From positions 14,384,001 to 14,448,000 of the forward strand of contig CM060734.1 of NCBI GenBank assembly GCA_030704615.1: a stretch of DNA of 64,000 nucleotides, read 5' to 3'. This DNA comes from Takakia lepidozioides (lineage: Eukaryota > Streptophyta > Takakiopsida > Takakiales > Takakiaceae). Below are positions 20,801 through 29,098 of this stretch, in pieces (within the stretch, counting starts at the first letter, position 1; each line of letters opens with the position of its first letter). The position numbers and the translations under genes are program-made. The notes below the pieces were generated by a model, which did no database searches, had not been told where the DNA came from, and saw only the letters and a program-made list of their open reading frames with translations.

Positions 20801-23800
20801 TCTCTACTTGTACCCGACTGCACATGTCCGAGAGGAGCAACTCCCCATCTGCAGAGCTTGAGTGTCTCACAGCTGCAAGAACTCGATTGAATCCAGACTC
20901 GATTCGCTCTGGCTGAATGCCTGCTTCCGGCCACTTGCCAACATCCATTGACACTTGCACAAAGTGTGGGGGAGCTTCTGAGCCACTAGTAAGAGCCTGC
21001 CAATACCTGGATAGTCCTCTGATGAGGTTCTGGAACATGTCCTTAACCCATTTTACAAGTGTCCATAATCTTTCACATACAGTTAACCTATGAGATGCTC
21101 CAATCTGCCCCTCCGGATCCAACATTCGGCGACTGGACGCAAAAGAATTGCTTTCATCCACAAACATCCACTCACCATCTCGAGCTTTGATTGAGCTCTG
21201 CACTAAGGTAGCCAAATACACTAGGAAGAGAGGGAGGACGCTAATTACAAAGGAGTGGGACCTCAGGGTCCCTGGAATTCCAAATTTTCTCAACCATGGG
21301 GATGGTTCCATATTATCACAGTGTTTCGCACGAATTGATAACAATACTGGAGTAATATATTTAACTCTGTATATATAAGCATCGCCAGCCAAAAGTGCTG
21401 GCTGGGGCCTGGGTTCACAAGCAATGCATAAACAAACAAGGCAGAGGGGAACACCAGAGTGAGCACACTGAAGTTCCAGACATAGACAACAACAAAGAAG
21501 AAGTAGCAAACAACAGCCGTGTTTTGACTGATCTGACACCAGAAGTAGTAGCACAGCACGCACAACCGGCGCCATGTCTCATTCATTATCAACCGCTGCG
21601 AACTCCGTCCCCTTCCCGCCACCTTGGGTGGCAGGTTATGCCTAGGGGCTTCCTGAACTTGGCTTCCTCGCTTGTCAGTAGCCCTTCATCTTCCGTGGAA
21701 GAACTCTCTGTGCTCTCATCCTCTTGCTCCAAATCCAAAAGACCCACCAAATTGGCCAGGGCTCTGTTCCCCAGTGACTGCACCTGCACAACACCTTCTA
21801 GAAATGGCATGCTTGACAGCGGCCCCTGCTTCTGATATACTTTGCCACCATCTAGCTGCCCCCGCCTTTTCATCTCCAGACTAGGGGAGCTTGGCAGTGA
21901 AGGACTTGGTAGGCCCAAACCTGGCACCATGTTGTTCAGTGCAGCTGTGTCTGTCAGAGCTTTCCGCAGTCTGCCAGGGGTGAGGTGCTTTTGGCTTAAC
22001 AGGTCTCTCAGTAATGAGCGAATCATCACTACTTGCTACCATCCTTCTCGTGTGTGCATTTTTCCTCTTCCGCACCACACTGAATTCAACACCACTATCA
22101 TCTGACTCTACAGAGTAAGATTGGGCATGAGGTCTGGTGGCTGGCAAGTGGTTGTCAGCAGACAATCCCTGAATTTCCCCTGCCTCTGTCCCCCTCACTG
22201 GTTCGAAAAATGTAGGCTTGCAAGCCTACCAGACAAAAGATGGCGATGTCGACCAACGCAGACCGCTCTGTGATCCGAAAACCATAGTCAGACTTGTAAA
22301 GCCCCACGATGATGTATAAACTCAGCGGTCAAGTGCATGTCTCACTACTCACGTAACCAAAGCAGGGTGCTTGGTAGGTCAGTGATGTAACAATAAGGAT
22401 GAAGTTGTAGAGACGCAAGAAGCAAAAAATGGAGTTGCCACGCTTCATGATGGTGCTGCGCAAAATGAGAGCGAATGCAAGATAACCCAGATGTAACACA
22501 TCATACTGCAGTGTGCCTGTCACAAACAGCAGCAATAGAACCACATGAAGGAGATTGCGATAGAAGTAATAACGCAGATGGTCAAGCCACGTCCATTGAG
22601 CAGTTGTATCATACAAAATCTCTTTCCAGGCTAGCCTGTCACTGGCTGGGATGATGGGTGCATGAAATGAGCGTGTGTCTAAACCTCCTGCTGACAAGTT
22701 GGCACGTAACTGGAAACCAGCAACGATAAAAACCATAAAATGGGCCACCAGTGCTTGCTGGTTATCAACCACCATACCTGCAGCCACCCCAATCAAATGG
22801 GAAACAGCACGCATATCAAATACCACTCTGGGGTTGAAGTCATATTTTTGCTTCTGGAAGAGCAAGAGAGAGCCCTACCCAAAGATATTGTCTGCATCCG
22901 AGAATGTCGTTCCAGAAAATGGAAAACACCACATCCTTGTGCCTACAGAAATAGATCAAGGGATGCACTGTTCTAATACAAGCCAGTGATTGACTAATGA
23001 GTTATTGAGCAGCTGGAAAAGGGAATGAACAAAAGCATTACTACTCTTCCACAGCGGTACTGTGAATACTCAAGCCAGGTCATAAGCATACTAGACCAAC
23101 TCAGTGATGTGGAGATTGCTAATATCAGAAAAGGACTTTGATGGTGAACATACCAAGCCAACATTTCCAGCAACGCGCAATCTGGCCACTGTAATTCTTC
23201 CAACAGTCATGACAGCGACCTTGCACTCCATCTACAACCAATGGATCGCGAACATTCCAGGCTGGAGGTGCATTTGCAAGCACAGCATACTCTGTCACCA
23301 GCAAACATGCGACCAGCACCACAAAGAAGGGCCACAGCATCCGTAATGTGCGCCGGCTGAGGATGATGCAGAGGGCCAGCACCAGAATATAGAGCAGGGA
23401 CACCACATTGAGCAGTGCAAAGCTACTAACCAGCAGTGCCAGCATGCTCAATTCCAGGCCATAAAGCTGACAGAGATGCTCCACTGTGTACTTCAACAGT
23501 GTTCTGAATGTACGTATCTGTGCCTCGTACCTTTCCTGCTTCAACATCAGCATGCCTCTCTTAGTAGACCGATGGAACTCAACTCCACTTCCCCAAGGCG
23601 AGCCCAGACTATGATGCCCATTGATATCATTCTGGTTGTTGCTTGGCCCTATCCTGCTACTGTGGATTGATGAGGTACAAGACTCAGAGACAGATATCAA
23701 GTCCGCCTGTGGTCTCTGGCTTTGACCCACAATTTGACTGTCAGATATGTATGTGCTCGACTCAGAAGGCGGCTGGTGCGCAATATGGTACAGTGACATA

Positions 23801-24784
23801 CTCCTTTGATTTTACAGCTTCCATCCTAGGTTCCTCCACCAAAGGGGCAGTCTCAACTGGGATTTGCAGGGTGCTGCGGCTTCGTCGAGGGTAAGGAAGG
23901 AACAACAGACAGGGATCTTCATACTGTTCATCCACACGCAGGGATGCAGGTAAGAGCTCCAGCCAACCCAACGTTGTGCATTGCAATATGCATACTACCA
24001 ACACCATTGCTTTGCTTCTGAATCCCAGCTCTGTCCCCCAGAAACCCTTCCCATACAAATGAAGACCTAGCCAACAGGCAAACTCCCCATGCACTTGCCT
24101 GCCAGCATCTCTGCTTGCTGCCCCCACATCTGAAATAGGTACTCACCCACCACAATCAAGCTGTGTAAAGCACGTAAGATTGACCAGGGAGGCGAGACGT
24201 CTTGGACATGTTACTAGTAATGACAAGCATTATGATATATAGGAATCCAATTGCACTGACCGGGGTGATCGCTGCATAATGCAAAATCAGAAAACGCTTG
24301 ATGAATCCCACATAACCCAGGTTTGAGTTGATGTGATCACCGGCCTGATCAAAGTCCTCCACAACAAACTCTTTCTGTGCACGTTCAAATCTAAAGAGTT
24401 GCATGACTATCAGGATTGCCAAGCAGTCCCACAAGTGTTGAAACAGTGACGCCTCTGGATCAAAGCCCAAGTCCGGATAAAGAGGAATCCAAGCATCCAC
24501 CGAAGATTGGAGGTAAGGAAATGCACTTAATATGTAGCGCACTATGATTACTACCCCTGCAAACATCATCAAAGGAAGCCATAGCCACCTCTCACTTCTT
24601 CCTAGCACTTGTCGCCCAACTATCCACAACAGCAACAGGCAAAGATACCCAAACGACACATAATTCGGCTCCACACCATATATGACCAGTAGCACTGTTA
24701 AATAAGCAATGTAGGTGCCAAACATCCGGTAGGTGAAGCGAATTCGTCCCGCAATAGCTGCAAGTTGCTTAGTGATCCAATTAG
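8681..24784 (-). CDS. PIEZO: PIEZO mechanosensitive cation channel, N-terminus not found
   Basis: PIEZO proteins are very large trimeric, mechanically gated cation channels with blade transmembrane repeats, an anchor, an extracellular cap and a pore helix. Exons visible on the minus strand, in coding order: 24784-23154, 22777-20427, 20166-19753, 12709-12551, 12313-11759, (one exon not found), 9812-9668 and 8816-8681. All junctions between neighbouring identified exons are GT-AG and phase-compatible. About 1,800 residues are covered, against roughly 2,500 in plant PIEZO, so about 500 or more N-terminal residues and part of the cap-pore linker are missing. Lesions are one in-frame TGA (22329) and apparent single-base frame changes near 24163, 24086, 23790, 22206, 22025, 21615 and 21335. 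Conserved splice sites and blade segments suggest a real gene with assembly indels; early pseudogenisation is the alternative. The identity is secure from several conserved segments. Confidence 0.9.
9080..9480 (+). mobile_element. Old LINE ORF2 3' fragment in PIEZO intron
   Basis: A diverged copy of the LINE family seen at 12813-15672. It is recognised by LPTLGTRLKFKL near 9100-9130, the broken Cys/His segment, and QIDAW...FLEEIW near 9390-9440. It has internal stops and is antisense to PIEZO, within the last intron (8817-9667). No 3' end motif is seen. Confidence 0.75.
9668..9812 (-). CDS. PIEZO: PIEZO exon: pore (inner) helix
   Basis: 145 nt with acceptor TGTGCAG and donor GTAATG (9667-9662). 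It reads GLLGETLSK, IWGLYITFVLAVGRFIRLQ, then RMRIPYENFPTCD, the PIEZO pore-lining helix and its cytosolic continuation. It ends two bases into an Arg codon that is completed by the first base of the last exon. It is too short for simple frame calling but unmistakable by sequence. Confidence 0.93.
10437..10464. repeat. Perfect 12-bp hairpin
   Basis: Arms GATTTCCTTGGT and ACCAAGGAAATC are separated by GAGT. The hairpin lies in the PIEZO intron, not at a transposon end I can define. Confidence 0.8.
10908..11545 (-). mobile_element. 5'-truncated LINE fragment
   Basis: Starting from the 3' terminus shared by the family (ATGTACTCATAAGAC on the + strand at 10908), the minus strand reads the C-terminal ORF2 region: HTQQID, EPKAQALL, CPLWGQPEDNVHFLIHCPG and LPLNSKQK. 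Part of the Cys-rich segment and an upstream stretch are deleted. Same orientation as PIEZO. A shorter scrap of the family (10864-10895) abuts it. Confidence 0.85.
11759..12313 (-). CDS. PIEZO: PIEZO exon: extracellular cap (CED)
   Basis: 185 codons, phase 0, with acceptor GGTCTGCAG and donor GTAAGT (11758-11753). Cap landmarks are YSSGNPTN at the start, TFTLYETGLC, DIRDVQIIYCEQDA, TSLWLIPP and FTRERPKGKEVV. The frame is uninterrupted. A perfect 57-bp tandem duplication (11821-11934) repeats GTQLKAVLNGTLNAVTISG, lengthening the cap by 19 residues. The next exon, which should link the cap to the pore helix, was not recognised between 9813 and 11758. Confidence 0.95.
11821..11934. repeat. Perfect 57-bp tandem duplication in PIEZO cap exon
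   Basis: Two identical 57-bp copies (11821-11877 and 11878-11934) in frame. They add 19 residues to the cap. Zero divergence means either a very recent event or an assembly artefact. Confidence 0.95.
12551..12709 (-). CDS. PIEZO: PIEZO exon: anchor domain
   Basis: A 53-codon, phase-0 exon with acceptor GGGACAG and donor GTGTGT. It reads LEDIYGSLFLVQC, REKHRLGQKQ, then KFCSGVLLFSALIAVIWAPM, which is the conserved anchor and outer-helix start that precedes the cap. It is intact. It joins the cap exon through a 237-bp intron. Confidence 0.95.
12779..12812. repeat. (TC)n microsatellite and LINE target motif
   Basis: An uninterrupted TC run (12779-12805) followed by AAAGACT. The compound motif TCTCTAAAGACT recurs exactly at 13841, 15198 and 15673, each time between LINE copies. 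This is read as the original insertion site. Confidence 0.9.
12813..13840 (+). mobile_element. LINE copy 1 of a head-to-tail stack (ORF2 C-terminal part)
   Basis: 5'-truncated non-LTR retrotransposon. An open frame (12842-13834, 330 codons) starts after the catalytic RT region. It carries a Cys/His cluster CNCPLCGQSEDSIHFLIHC (C-x2-C-x8-H-x4-C) and a conserved tail ending in TGA. The element ends in TTATGAGTACAA without a poly(A). The frame is intact, so this copy is young. It lies in the 7-kb PIEZO intron in antisense orientation. The following 12 bases repeat the target motif. Confidence 0.9.
13853..15197 (+). mobile_element. LINE copy 2 of the stack
   Basis: It begins further 5' than copy 1, within the RT domain at the FADDF catalytic box (13853-13870). 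It continues through a YLGVEFSSN segment into the same ORF2 C-terminal region, and ends at TTATGAGTACAA. Two frames (13916-14533 and 14553-15191) show a one-base slip near 14516. It is flanked on both sides by TCTCTAAAGACT (13841-13852 and 15198-15209). It is nearly identical to copy 1 over the shared part. Confidence 0.9.
15210..15672 (+). mobile_element. LINE copy 3 of the stack, shortest
   Basis: It starts at KFKLRAGSLP (15210) and runs to the common 3' end at 15672. It is open throughout its 141 codons, ends in TGA, and is flanked by TCTCTAAAGACT at 15198 and 15673. Three successive 5' truncation points with one shared 3' end are typical of target-primed reverse transcription. Confidence 0.9.
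15685..16156 (+). pseudogene. Gag-like fragment with zinc knuckle
   Basis: The frame 15734-16156 is basic and contains PEQKDKAKREGLCFGCLGPH, followed by QWKECPQ. This is a CCHC-type knuckle with spacing C-x2-C-x3-H-x4-C, one residue shorter than the usual retroviral-type knuckle. The preceding text (KRFFGKPANWGTNQAK) suits a nucleocapsid. It directly follows the last LINE target motif and has no protease or RT after it, so it is a truncated retroelement gag. Confidence 0.55.
16371..16562 (+). mobile_element. LINE fragment 5' of the RT domain
   Basis: Reads CQQVQALRTTKGAVVTSTVD followed by IVKTFETHYS, the linker that normally precedes the RT fingers in non-LTR elements. It is a short scrap with no ends visible. 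Confidence 0.45.
16571..17690 (-). mobile_element. Rearranged LINE fragments with a partial duplication
   Basis: Antisense LINE text (KFKL region, then the segment around FGIPSLSSRRDE) is interrupted by about 100 bp of unrelated sequence containing GGGTGGCTACATTAGATGG. A second, diverged copy of 16575-16990, including the same interruption, lies at 17283-17686, offset by about 707 bp. The interruption must therefore predate the duplication. Confidence 0.7.
17691..18690 (+). mobile_element. LINE fragment with reverse transcriptase core
   Basis: RT fingers read YKAGGPDGIVNELIKHGG; after a TAG (17877) and a frame change come EGQAGFRQNRGC, FLDVKKAYDTVW, GVAQGCTLAPLLFNVF and the catalytic ALMFADDFAG. 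It then breaks off at about 18690, within the YLGIEFSSN region. It is broken at both ends and in frame. It is the only place in the intron where most of the RT domain is present. Confidence 0.85.
18784..19704 (-). mobile_element. Cluster of four LINE 3' ends, minus orientation
   Basis: The common 3' terminus (on this strand ATGTACTCATAAGACGTTG or a close variant) appears at 18784, 18843, 18985 and 19127. The first three copies are only about 35-130 bp long. The fourth extends to about 19704, through the Cys/His segment and LPTLGTRLKFKL. Three of the four termini abut GA repeats (GGAGAGAG at 18777, GA run 18822-18842, GA run 19108-19126). Confidence 0.85.
19753..20166 (-). CDS. PIEZO: PIEZO exon: last blade/beam-proximal helices
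   Basis: A 414-nt, phase 0 to phase 0 exon with acceptor GCATGCAG and donor GTATGT. It reads LIVVDRVLYLFSCATGKV, then LPHKSALYGQFL, then LPFLFELRCVLDWSCT and MYDWLK, all hallmark PIEZO segments just before the anchor. It is undisrupted. The intron that follows (12710-19752) is the 7-kb LINE-filled one. Confidence 0.95.
20427..22777 (-). CDS. PIEZO: PIEZO exon: central blade repeats and cytosolic linker
   Basis: The acceptor GGCTGCAG adjoins 22777. The first codon is split and completes LG|MVVDNQQAL with the previous exon. Landmarks are YDVLHLGYLAFAL, YKSDYGFRITERSALVDI, a long acidic Ser-rich linker, VNPGPSQHFW, LIYTELNILLQY, and SFVISVLPLFLVYL after it. It ends FVYVLM before the donor GTTAGT (20426-20421). 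An in-frame TGA occurs at 22329-22331, where CGA would fit. Frame changes near 22206 (+1), 22025 (+1), 21615 (-1) and 21335 (-1) sum to zero, consistent with the 2,351-nt exon length and its phases. The linker frame between 22025 and 21880 is ambiguous because both frames are open. Confidence 0.85.
23154..24784 (-). CDS. PIEZO: PIEZO exon: first visible blade repeats
   Basis: The acceptor TGTTTGCAG lies just right of 24784, and the donor GTATGT at 23153-23148. The exon reads several hydrophobic segments, including VSFGYLCLLLLWIVGRQ and SPVSAIGFLYII-type text, typical of PIEZO blade units. An amphipathic stretch and a Ser/Gln-rich cytosolic loop follow, then further membrane helices, ending CWKCWL plus one base. 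The good frame changes near 24160-24168 (-1), 24083-24090 (-1) and 23762-23799 (+1). The exon length with its start and end phases implies a net -1, which agrees with these three changes. The protein upstream of this exon was not located in the window. Confidence 0.85.
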
Positions 24785-25591
24785 CTGCAAACATGACATA
24801 AAACTGGCACATCAATCAATACATCTGCTATACACAAGATAAAGAGGGAGGTAGGACCTACCCTCCTCATAAGAGAGAAAAATGCGACAAAAAAACATAT
24901 CTGCAATTACTGCTGATGGTTCCTACATAATTCGGGTAGTGACAATGACGACTCGTACCAGGAGGGTTGCCTTCTTGCTGCAGATGATCAAAGTTTCGGG
25001 ATGCATATACAGACAAGAGGAATGAGCGGCCGTTGCCACTCTTCAGCATGCCCCATCCTAAAGGCGTTTCGAACCTCCGTCGGCACCTAGCACGACAATG
25101 GTCTCATCAACCTGTCCAGGAACATCCTTCCATTCTTCTTCCAAATAAACTGTGCCCGGTTTGAGCTTGAATTTGGAACATAGGTAAGTCTGAGTCACTC
25201 TGCAAAGTCCTCCCTCGTTTGGGATCCAGGCTCTCCCAAGTTGCGGAGGACAACAAACTATAGCGTAGAAATTGGGAGCCATCGAAAACCGCACGAAGTT
25301 GGCAAGTGCGAGGTTCCCTATAGCGACAGACCAAGGCTTAGTGGCACCACGTAATTGGAACTGCGGAGGCCATCGACGATTGGAAGTCGCACATTGAAGT
25401 CGAGCTTGAAACAAGATACATGCATGAAGGTGGGAGCTCCGATTCCATATCCAGTATGTATGACAATGATGGCCAATTCGGCGAACCAATAACATCTCCT
25501 GACAGTTTTTCCTAAGGGTGGATCCTGCCATATTCTCGATGCAGACATGAACGTTCGCACTGACAAGTGCCAGGAATGTTCGTTAAAACGG
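24785..25591. other. No gene assigned upstream of visible PIEZO exons
   Basis: Minus-strand open stretches exist at 24867-25049 (contains SGNGRSFLLSVYASR) and 25058-25531 (157 codons). Neither reads like the hydrophobic N-terminal blades expected of PIEZO, and neither is recognised. If they are exons, they belong to something else. Confidence 0.35.
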
Positions 25592-25594
25592 TTA

Positions 25595-26031
25595 GGCCCC
25601 GGCCGCACGGCGCGGCTAGCGTAGCAAGCCTGCTAACGTCTTAGCAGGCCCGCTTTCTTAAATGCTGCTTCAATTAACTTTATCACTGCCGCATTGAAAA
25701 GTTAGCATAACATTTGTTATGCGCAGTTTTAGTTATAAACTATTGTTCGCTACCCCTGCCCGATTTCCCTCAGCCGCGTTTGCTAGCCATTTTTCCTAGA
25801 AACGGCGAAATGGCGTGGGCAGCTGCCCGAAAACAGCGCTCCAGCTTAGATTTAGCACTAAGGGGGGAGGTACTCCTAAAAGTCGCCATAAACTACAAAT
25901 GATTAGTTAATAGTAGATAGCAGTAGTTAGAGCTAAAACATTTAAAGCAGGCCCGTGCGGCCGTACTTTTGTAGTTAGTAGTAGTTAGGCACTAGCCTAA
26001 CAGACGTTAGCAGTGTGGTGCGGCCGGGGCC
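25595..26031. mobile_element. Tourist/PIF-Harbinger-like MITE
   Basis: A 437-bp element with perfect 14-bp terminal inverted repeats GGCCCCGGCCGCAC, flanked by TTA on both sides (25592-25594 and 26032-26034). The subterminal motif GCTAACGTCT is also inverted between the ends. TTA target duplications and GGCC-starting termini are characteristic of PIF/Harbinger-type elements. It has no coding capacity, so it would depend on a transposase elsewhere. Confidence 0.85.
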
Positions 26032-26110
26032 TTAGACAACCAAGTTGTGCTCATAAAGACTGGCCGCATTTCTGTTGTATCGGAACAAAGCATCCCAGTG
26101 CACATGACGG

Positions 26111-26480
26111 AACAGAAATGCGGTGCCGCATTCCCGTTCGATATCGTCCTGTCTCTGATTGTGAACAAAAATGCGGCACCGCATTTCCGTCAACTGGGCG
26201 GTACCGCATTTCCATCCACTGTACCAGCAGGCACATGGTGGAACGGAAATGCGGTACCGCATTTCGGTCAAATGGGACAAGTAAGCCACGGTGGAACAGA
26301 AATGCGGCACCGCATTTCCGTCGACTGGGACACCTTGGATAGGCAGGAACGGAAATGCAGTGTCACATTTCCGTCCACTGTACCACCTGGCACATAGTTG
26401 AACGGAAATGCGGTGCCGCATTTCGATCCTGTGTACCACCGGGCACATGGTTGAACGGAAATGCAGTGCCGCATTTCGTC
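26111..26480. repeat. Palindrome cluster A, 53-bp period
   Basis: Eight copies of a palindrome with arms near AACGGAAATGCGG and CCGCATTTCCGTT. Centres are at 26124, 26177, 26202, 26255, 26308, 26361, 26414 and 26467. Every step is exactly 53 bp except one of 25 bp. Centre dinucleotides are TG, CA, TA, TA, CA, TG, TG and TG. Spacers also repeat (CTGTACCA...GGCACATGG). A lone half copy lies at 26056-26072. Confidence 0.92.
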
Positions 26481-27486
26481 TGGGATGTTTCTTTCTAAAT
26501 TGTGAAACATATGCCAAAATAGTAAGACAGTAAGAAATCACATGTTGACGGTGGACTCCGAACTCTAATTGAAAACCTTGCAAACTTCAGGCAGACAAGG
26601 ACAACAATAGAAGTACAAGAACCTCAACACATCTCAATTCAGAAGAGAAATCCATATTTCACCAAAATTTTATATTTGTTCTGGATGGGAAGAAGTCACA
26701 AAATATGTCCTCTCTAAATAACTTATCTCCCCAAATGGAGGACAACGCTACCACGGCCTGTAGAATTGAAACACCTCCGACAATGTCCTTAGGTTCCCCG
26801 TTCCGATGCCTATTCCATTGTGTTCAGATCGCCTACAAGGACGACGGAGTCTTCAAAGAACAGGTCCAGAATGAGGAGTGGCGCTGTATTCGTCTAGTCA
26901 TCATTGCCGGTACCTGGATGGAGATGGCGCACATGAAGATACAAGACATCTAATTGGTGAGGTTCGTGAAAACATGCAGGTATTCCATGCCAGGTGGGAG
27001 ATCCTCAACATCGTCGTGGTACTCGCACGCGTCCAACACAAACCTGTTCCGGTTCTCCCTCACTGTCAGCAATATATTCCCGGGCCCTGAAAAGTGAGTC
27101 ACCAACTCAACAGCCCGATCAGGTAGGAGGTACTGTGGAGGTGGGGTGTAAGCATGGTAGTACGACCTGACGAGCTCCCCACAACAACATCTCATCATGA
27201 ACAGACGCACACTTCGTCTCCCTGGTCTGTCTCGCACAACAAGTATCCACTGTTGTCCACTTTCGGGTCTCACCCAACGAGAATCCCAAAGAATTGCCCG
27301 GAAACTCGTCACCATGGGCGTCGGTCCATTTTTTTTTCCCCAAAGCTGCATTCAATGCTTTTCTAGCAGCTCTTCTCACCTTCCGTAGATAATTTGTAAT
27401 GCAATTTCCCCCTCTGAAACCCACAACGGCTATGCGCACAACGGCTATTCTCACCTTCTGTGCATTTTTTTCAATAAGTCCTGACG
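26481..27486 (-). other. Unrecognised coding-like stretch between repeats
   Basis: The minus frame 27351-26950 (133 codons) has plausible composition near its end (YLLPDRAVELVTHFSGPGN, then VLDACEYHDD) but no family match from memory. The + strand open stretch 26705-26953 overlaps little and looks weaker. I can say only that this kilobase may hold a single exon or relic. Confidence 0.25.
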
Positions 27487-27600
27487 TTTTTTTTTTTTAA
27501 GGGGATGGAGCCTTTTTAATCAAATTGAGAAACGAGGAAAAAATAACCTCGTGGGGGCCATTAGGCATTACAATCGGGGGGAACCTCCCCGAGCACCACT

Positions 27601-27853
27601 ATGGGGAGCTAAAAAAACCAGTCATGGTTTTACTGGGGGATCAACAGCTTGAAAAACCAGACCTTAGAACCAAGCACATAGGCATAAATCTAAGAAAGAG
27701 GGTTCTACCATCTATGCCTGAAGCAAAACAGAGCCACAATGGGGAGCTAAGACACCAGTCATGGTTTACTGAAAGAAACAGCAGCTTTAAAACCAGACCT
27801 GAGAACTAACCACTAAGGCATAAATCTAAGAAGAAGATTTCACCATCTATGCC
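27601..27853. repeat. 138-bp tandem duplication in the LINE 3' region
   Basis: ATGGGGAGCTAA...ACCAGTCATGG at 27601 recurs at 27739, with both copies continuing to CCATCTATGCC. The second copy is slightly shorter and diverged. It lies between the ORF2 end and the poly(A) side. Confidence 0.85.
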
Positions 27854-28045
27854 AGTAGCAAATCAACGAGCCTGCAGAACCAACAATGCAAGGGAGAACA
27901 GATGAACCAAACCGCCGCCTAGCGCTTGGTTCTGAGGGCTTCAAAATTAAGGTGAGCCTTAATCTTTGAGTTCTTGTTCTTCCTGTGTTTCCAATTAATG
28001 TCTTCCTCGAAGTCCAGACGCGATGGCCAAGGGCTAGAGGGGCCC

Positions 28046-29098
28046 TCATTGGGCGGTGACAGGAGAGTGGAAAGTGCATTTATCCCCATCTCTGGTGTAG
28101 ATGATGTCTCGCCACCCCCACAAATCGTCGAACTCTTGAAATAGCTTGGTCCGTTTTGCTTGAGAACATCTGCAAAGAGTTGCCACCACCCGCCCCCATG
28201 CCTTCCTCCCCTCAACCCATAGATCAAAGAAGATCCTCTTAAGCACCGCTCTAAGACAAGGAAATTCGGAGTCATACCAATTAGCACACCTGGATTTCCA
28301 AATATGCCAGAGAGTAAGAGAACGAATGGAAGACCAAACCTGGCACCTATGCCAGATGCCAGTACCCTGAATATTAAGCAAGTGAATGGAAGCCACATTG
28401 GAATGAATTATTTTCCACGGGGCATAGAAGGCACGGACTGTGGACCAGACAGATGCAGCAAAGCAACAGAAGAAAAGCCCGTGCTCCAGGGTTTCAGTCT
28501 CCCTTGCTATGCACATTTTGTAGAGAAGAGGGGGGTCAGAGATATATGCACCAAATGGGAGGATTTTATGAGCCAGTTTCCACAGAAAGCCAGAGGTTTT
28601 GGCTGGGAGATGCCAAGTAATTTTCCAGACTGCAGCCCAGTCTGTGCTTGGGTCCAAGAAGCCCCTCCACTTATTTTCCCATTTGGATTTCATAGGGCGA
28701 GAAGGATGTATCAAAGAATAACCAAGTTTGGCTGTGTAACCAAAGAAATGATCCTTCTTCTCAGAAATCCATGTCCACTCTCCAGGATCAAAGGGCAAAT
28801 CTATCAGCGGCTTGCCATCAAACCAATGCAAGTCGACCTTAGAGAGCCAATCCTGCCAACCTTCTTGAGGGGGGACAGGGTCAACCTTGCCTATGATAGC
28901 GTCAAGCACTCTGATCCGAACCAGACAACTTGTGGGGATGTCGACCCAAGAAGAGAGAGGGATGAGCCTATTTTGCAAGCTCCGGAAGCCAATACCTTTA
29001 CAAGATATAGGTGTTTCCGAGAACACAAACAAGACATAGAAAATTGCAGGCGGTATGCATCCCTGCCAGGAACCTGTGAAGATCAAATTCCTTCTCAT
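28046..29098 (-). pseudogene. zf-RVT C-terminal domain of the L1-like LINE
   Basis: 350 open codons. Landmarks are WENKWRGFLDPSTDW, LPAKTSGFLWKLAHKILPFG, CIARETETLEHGLFFCCFAA and SLTLWHIWKSRC. This is the reverse-transcriptase zinc-binding domain typical of plant L1-type elements, with the usual tail following. It continues in frame upstream beyond the TGA at 29108, where CGA would fit. Confidence 0.85.

Noticed and set aside
24867-25531. PIEZO N-terminal exons
   Set aside because: The open stretches there are not hydrophobic enough and contain none of the blade motifs, so I did not add them to the gene.
26111-26480. CRISPR-like array
   Set aside because: Regular palindromic repeats suggested it, but the spacers are themselves repeated, the genome is eukaryotic and no cas genes are present.
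26032-26583. Open frames reading repeated NAxPHF-type peptides through the palindromes
   Set aside because: They arise from the 53-bp palindromic repeat on both strands at once. The period is not a multiple of three and no start or domain supports translation.
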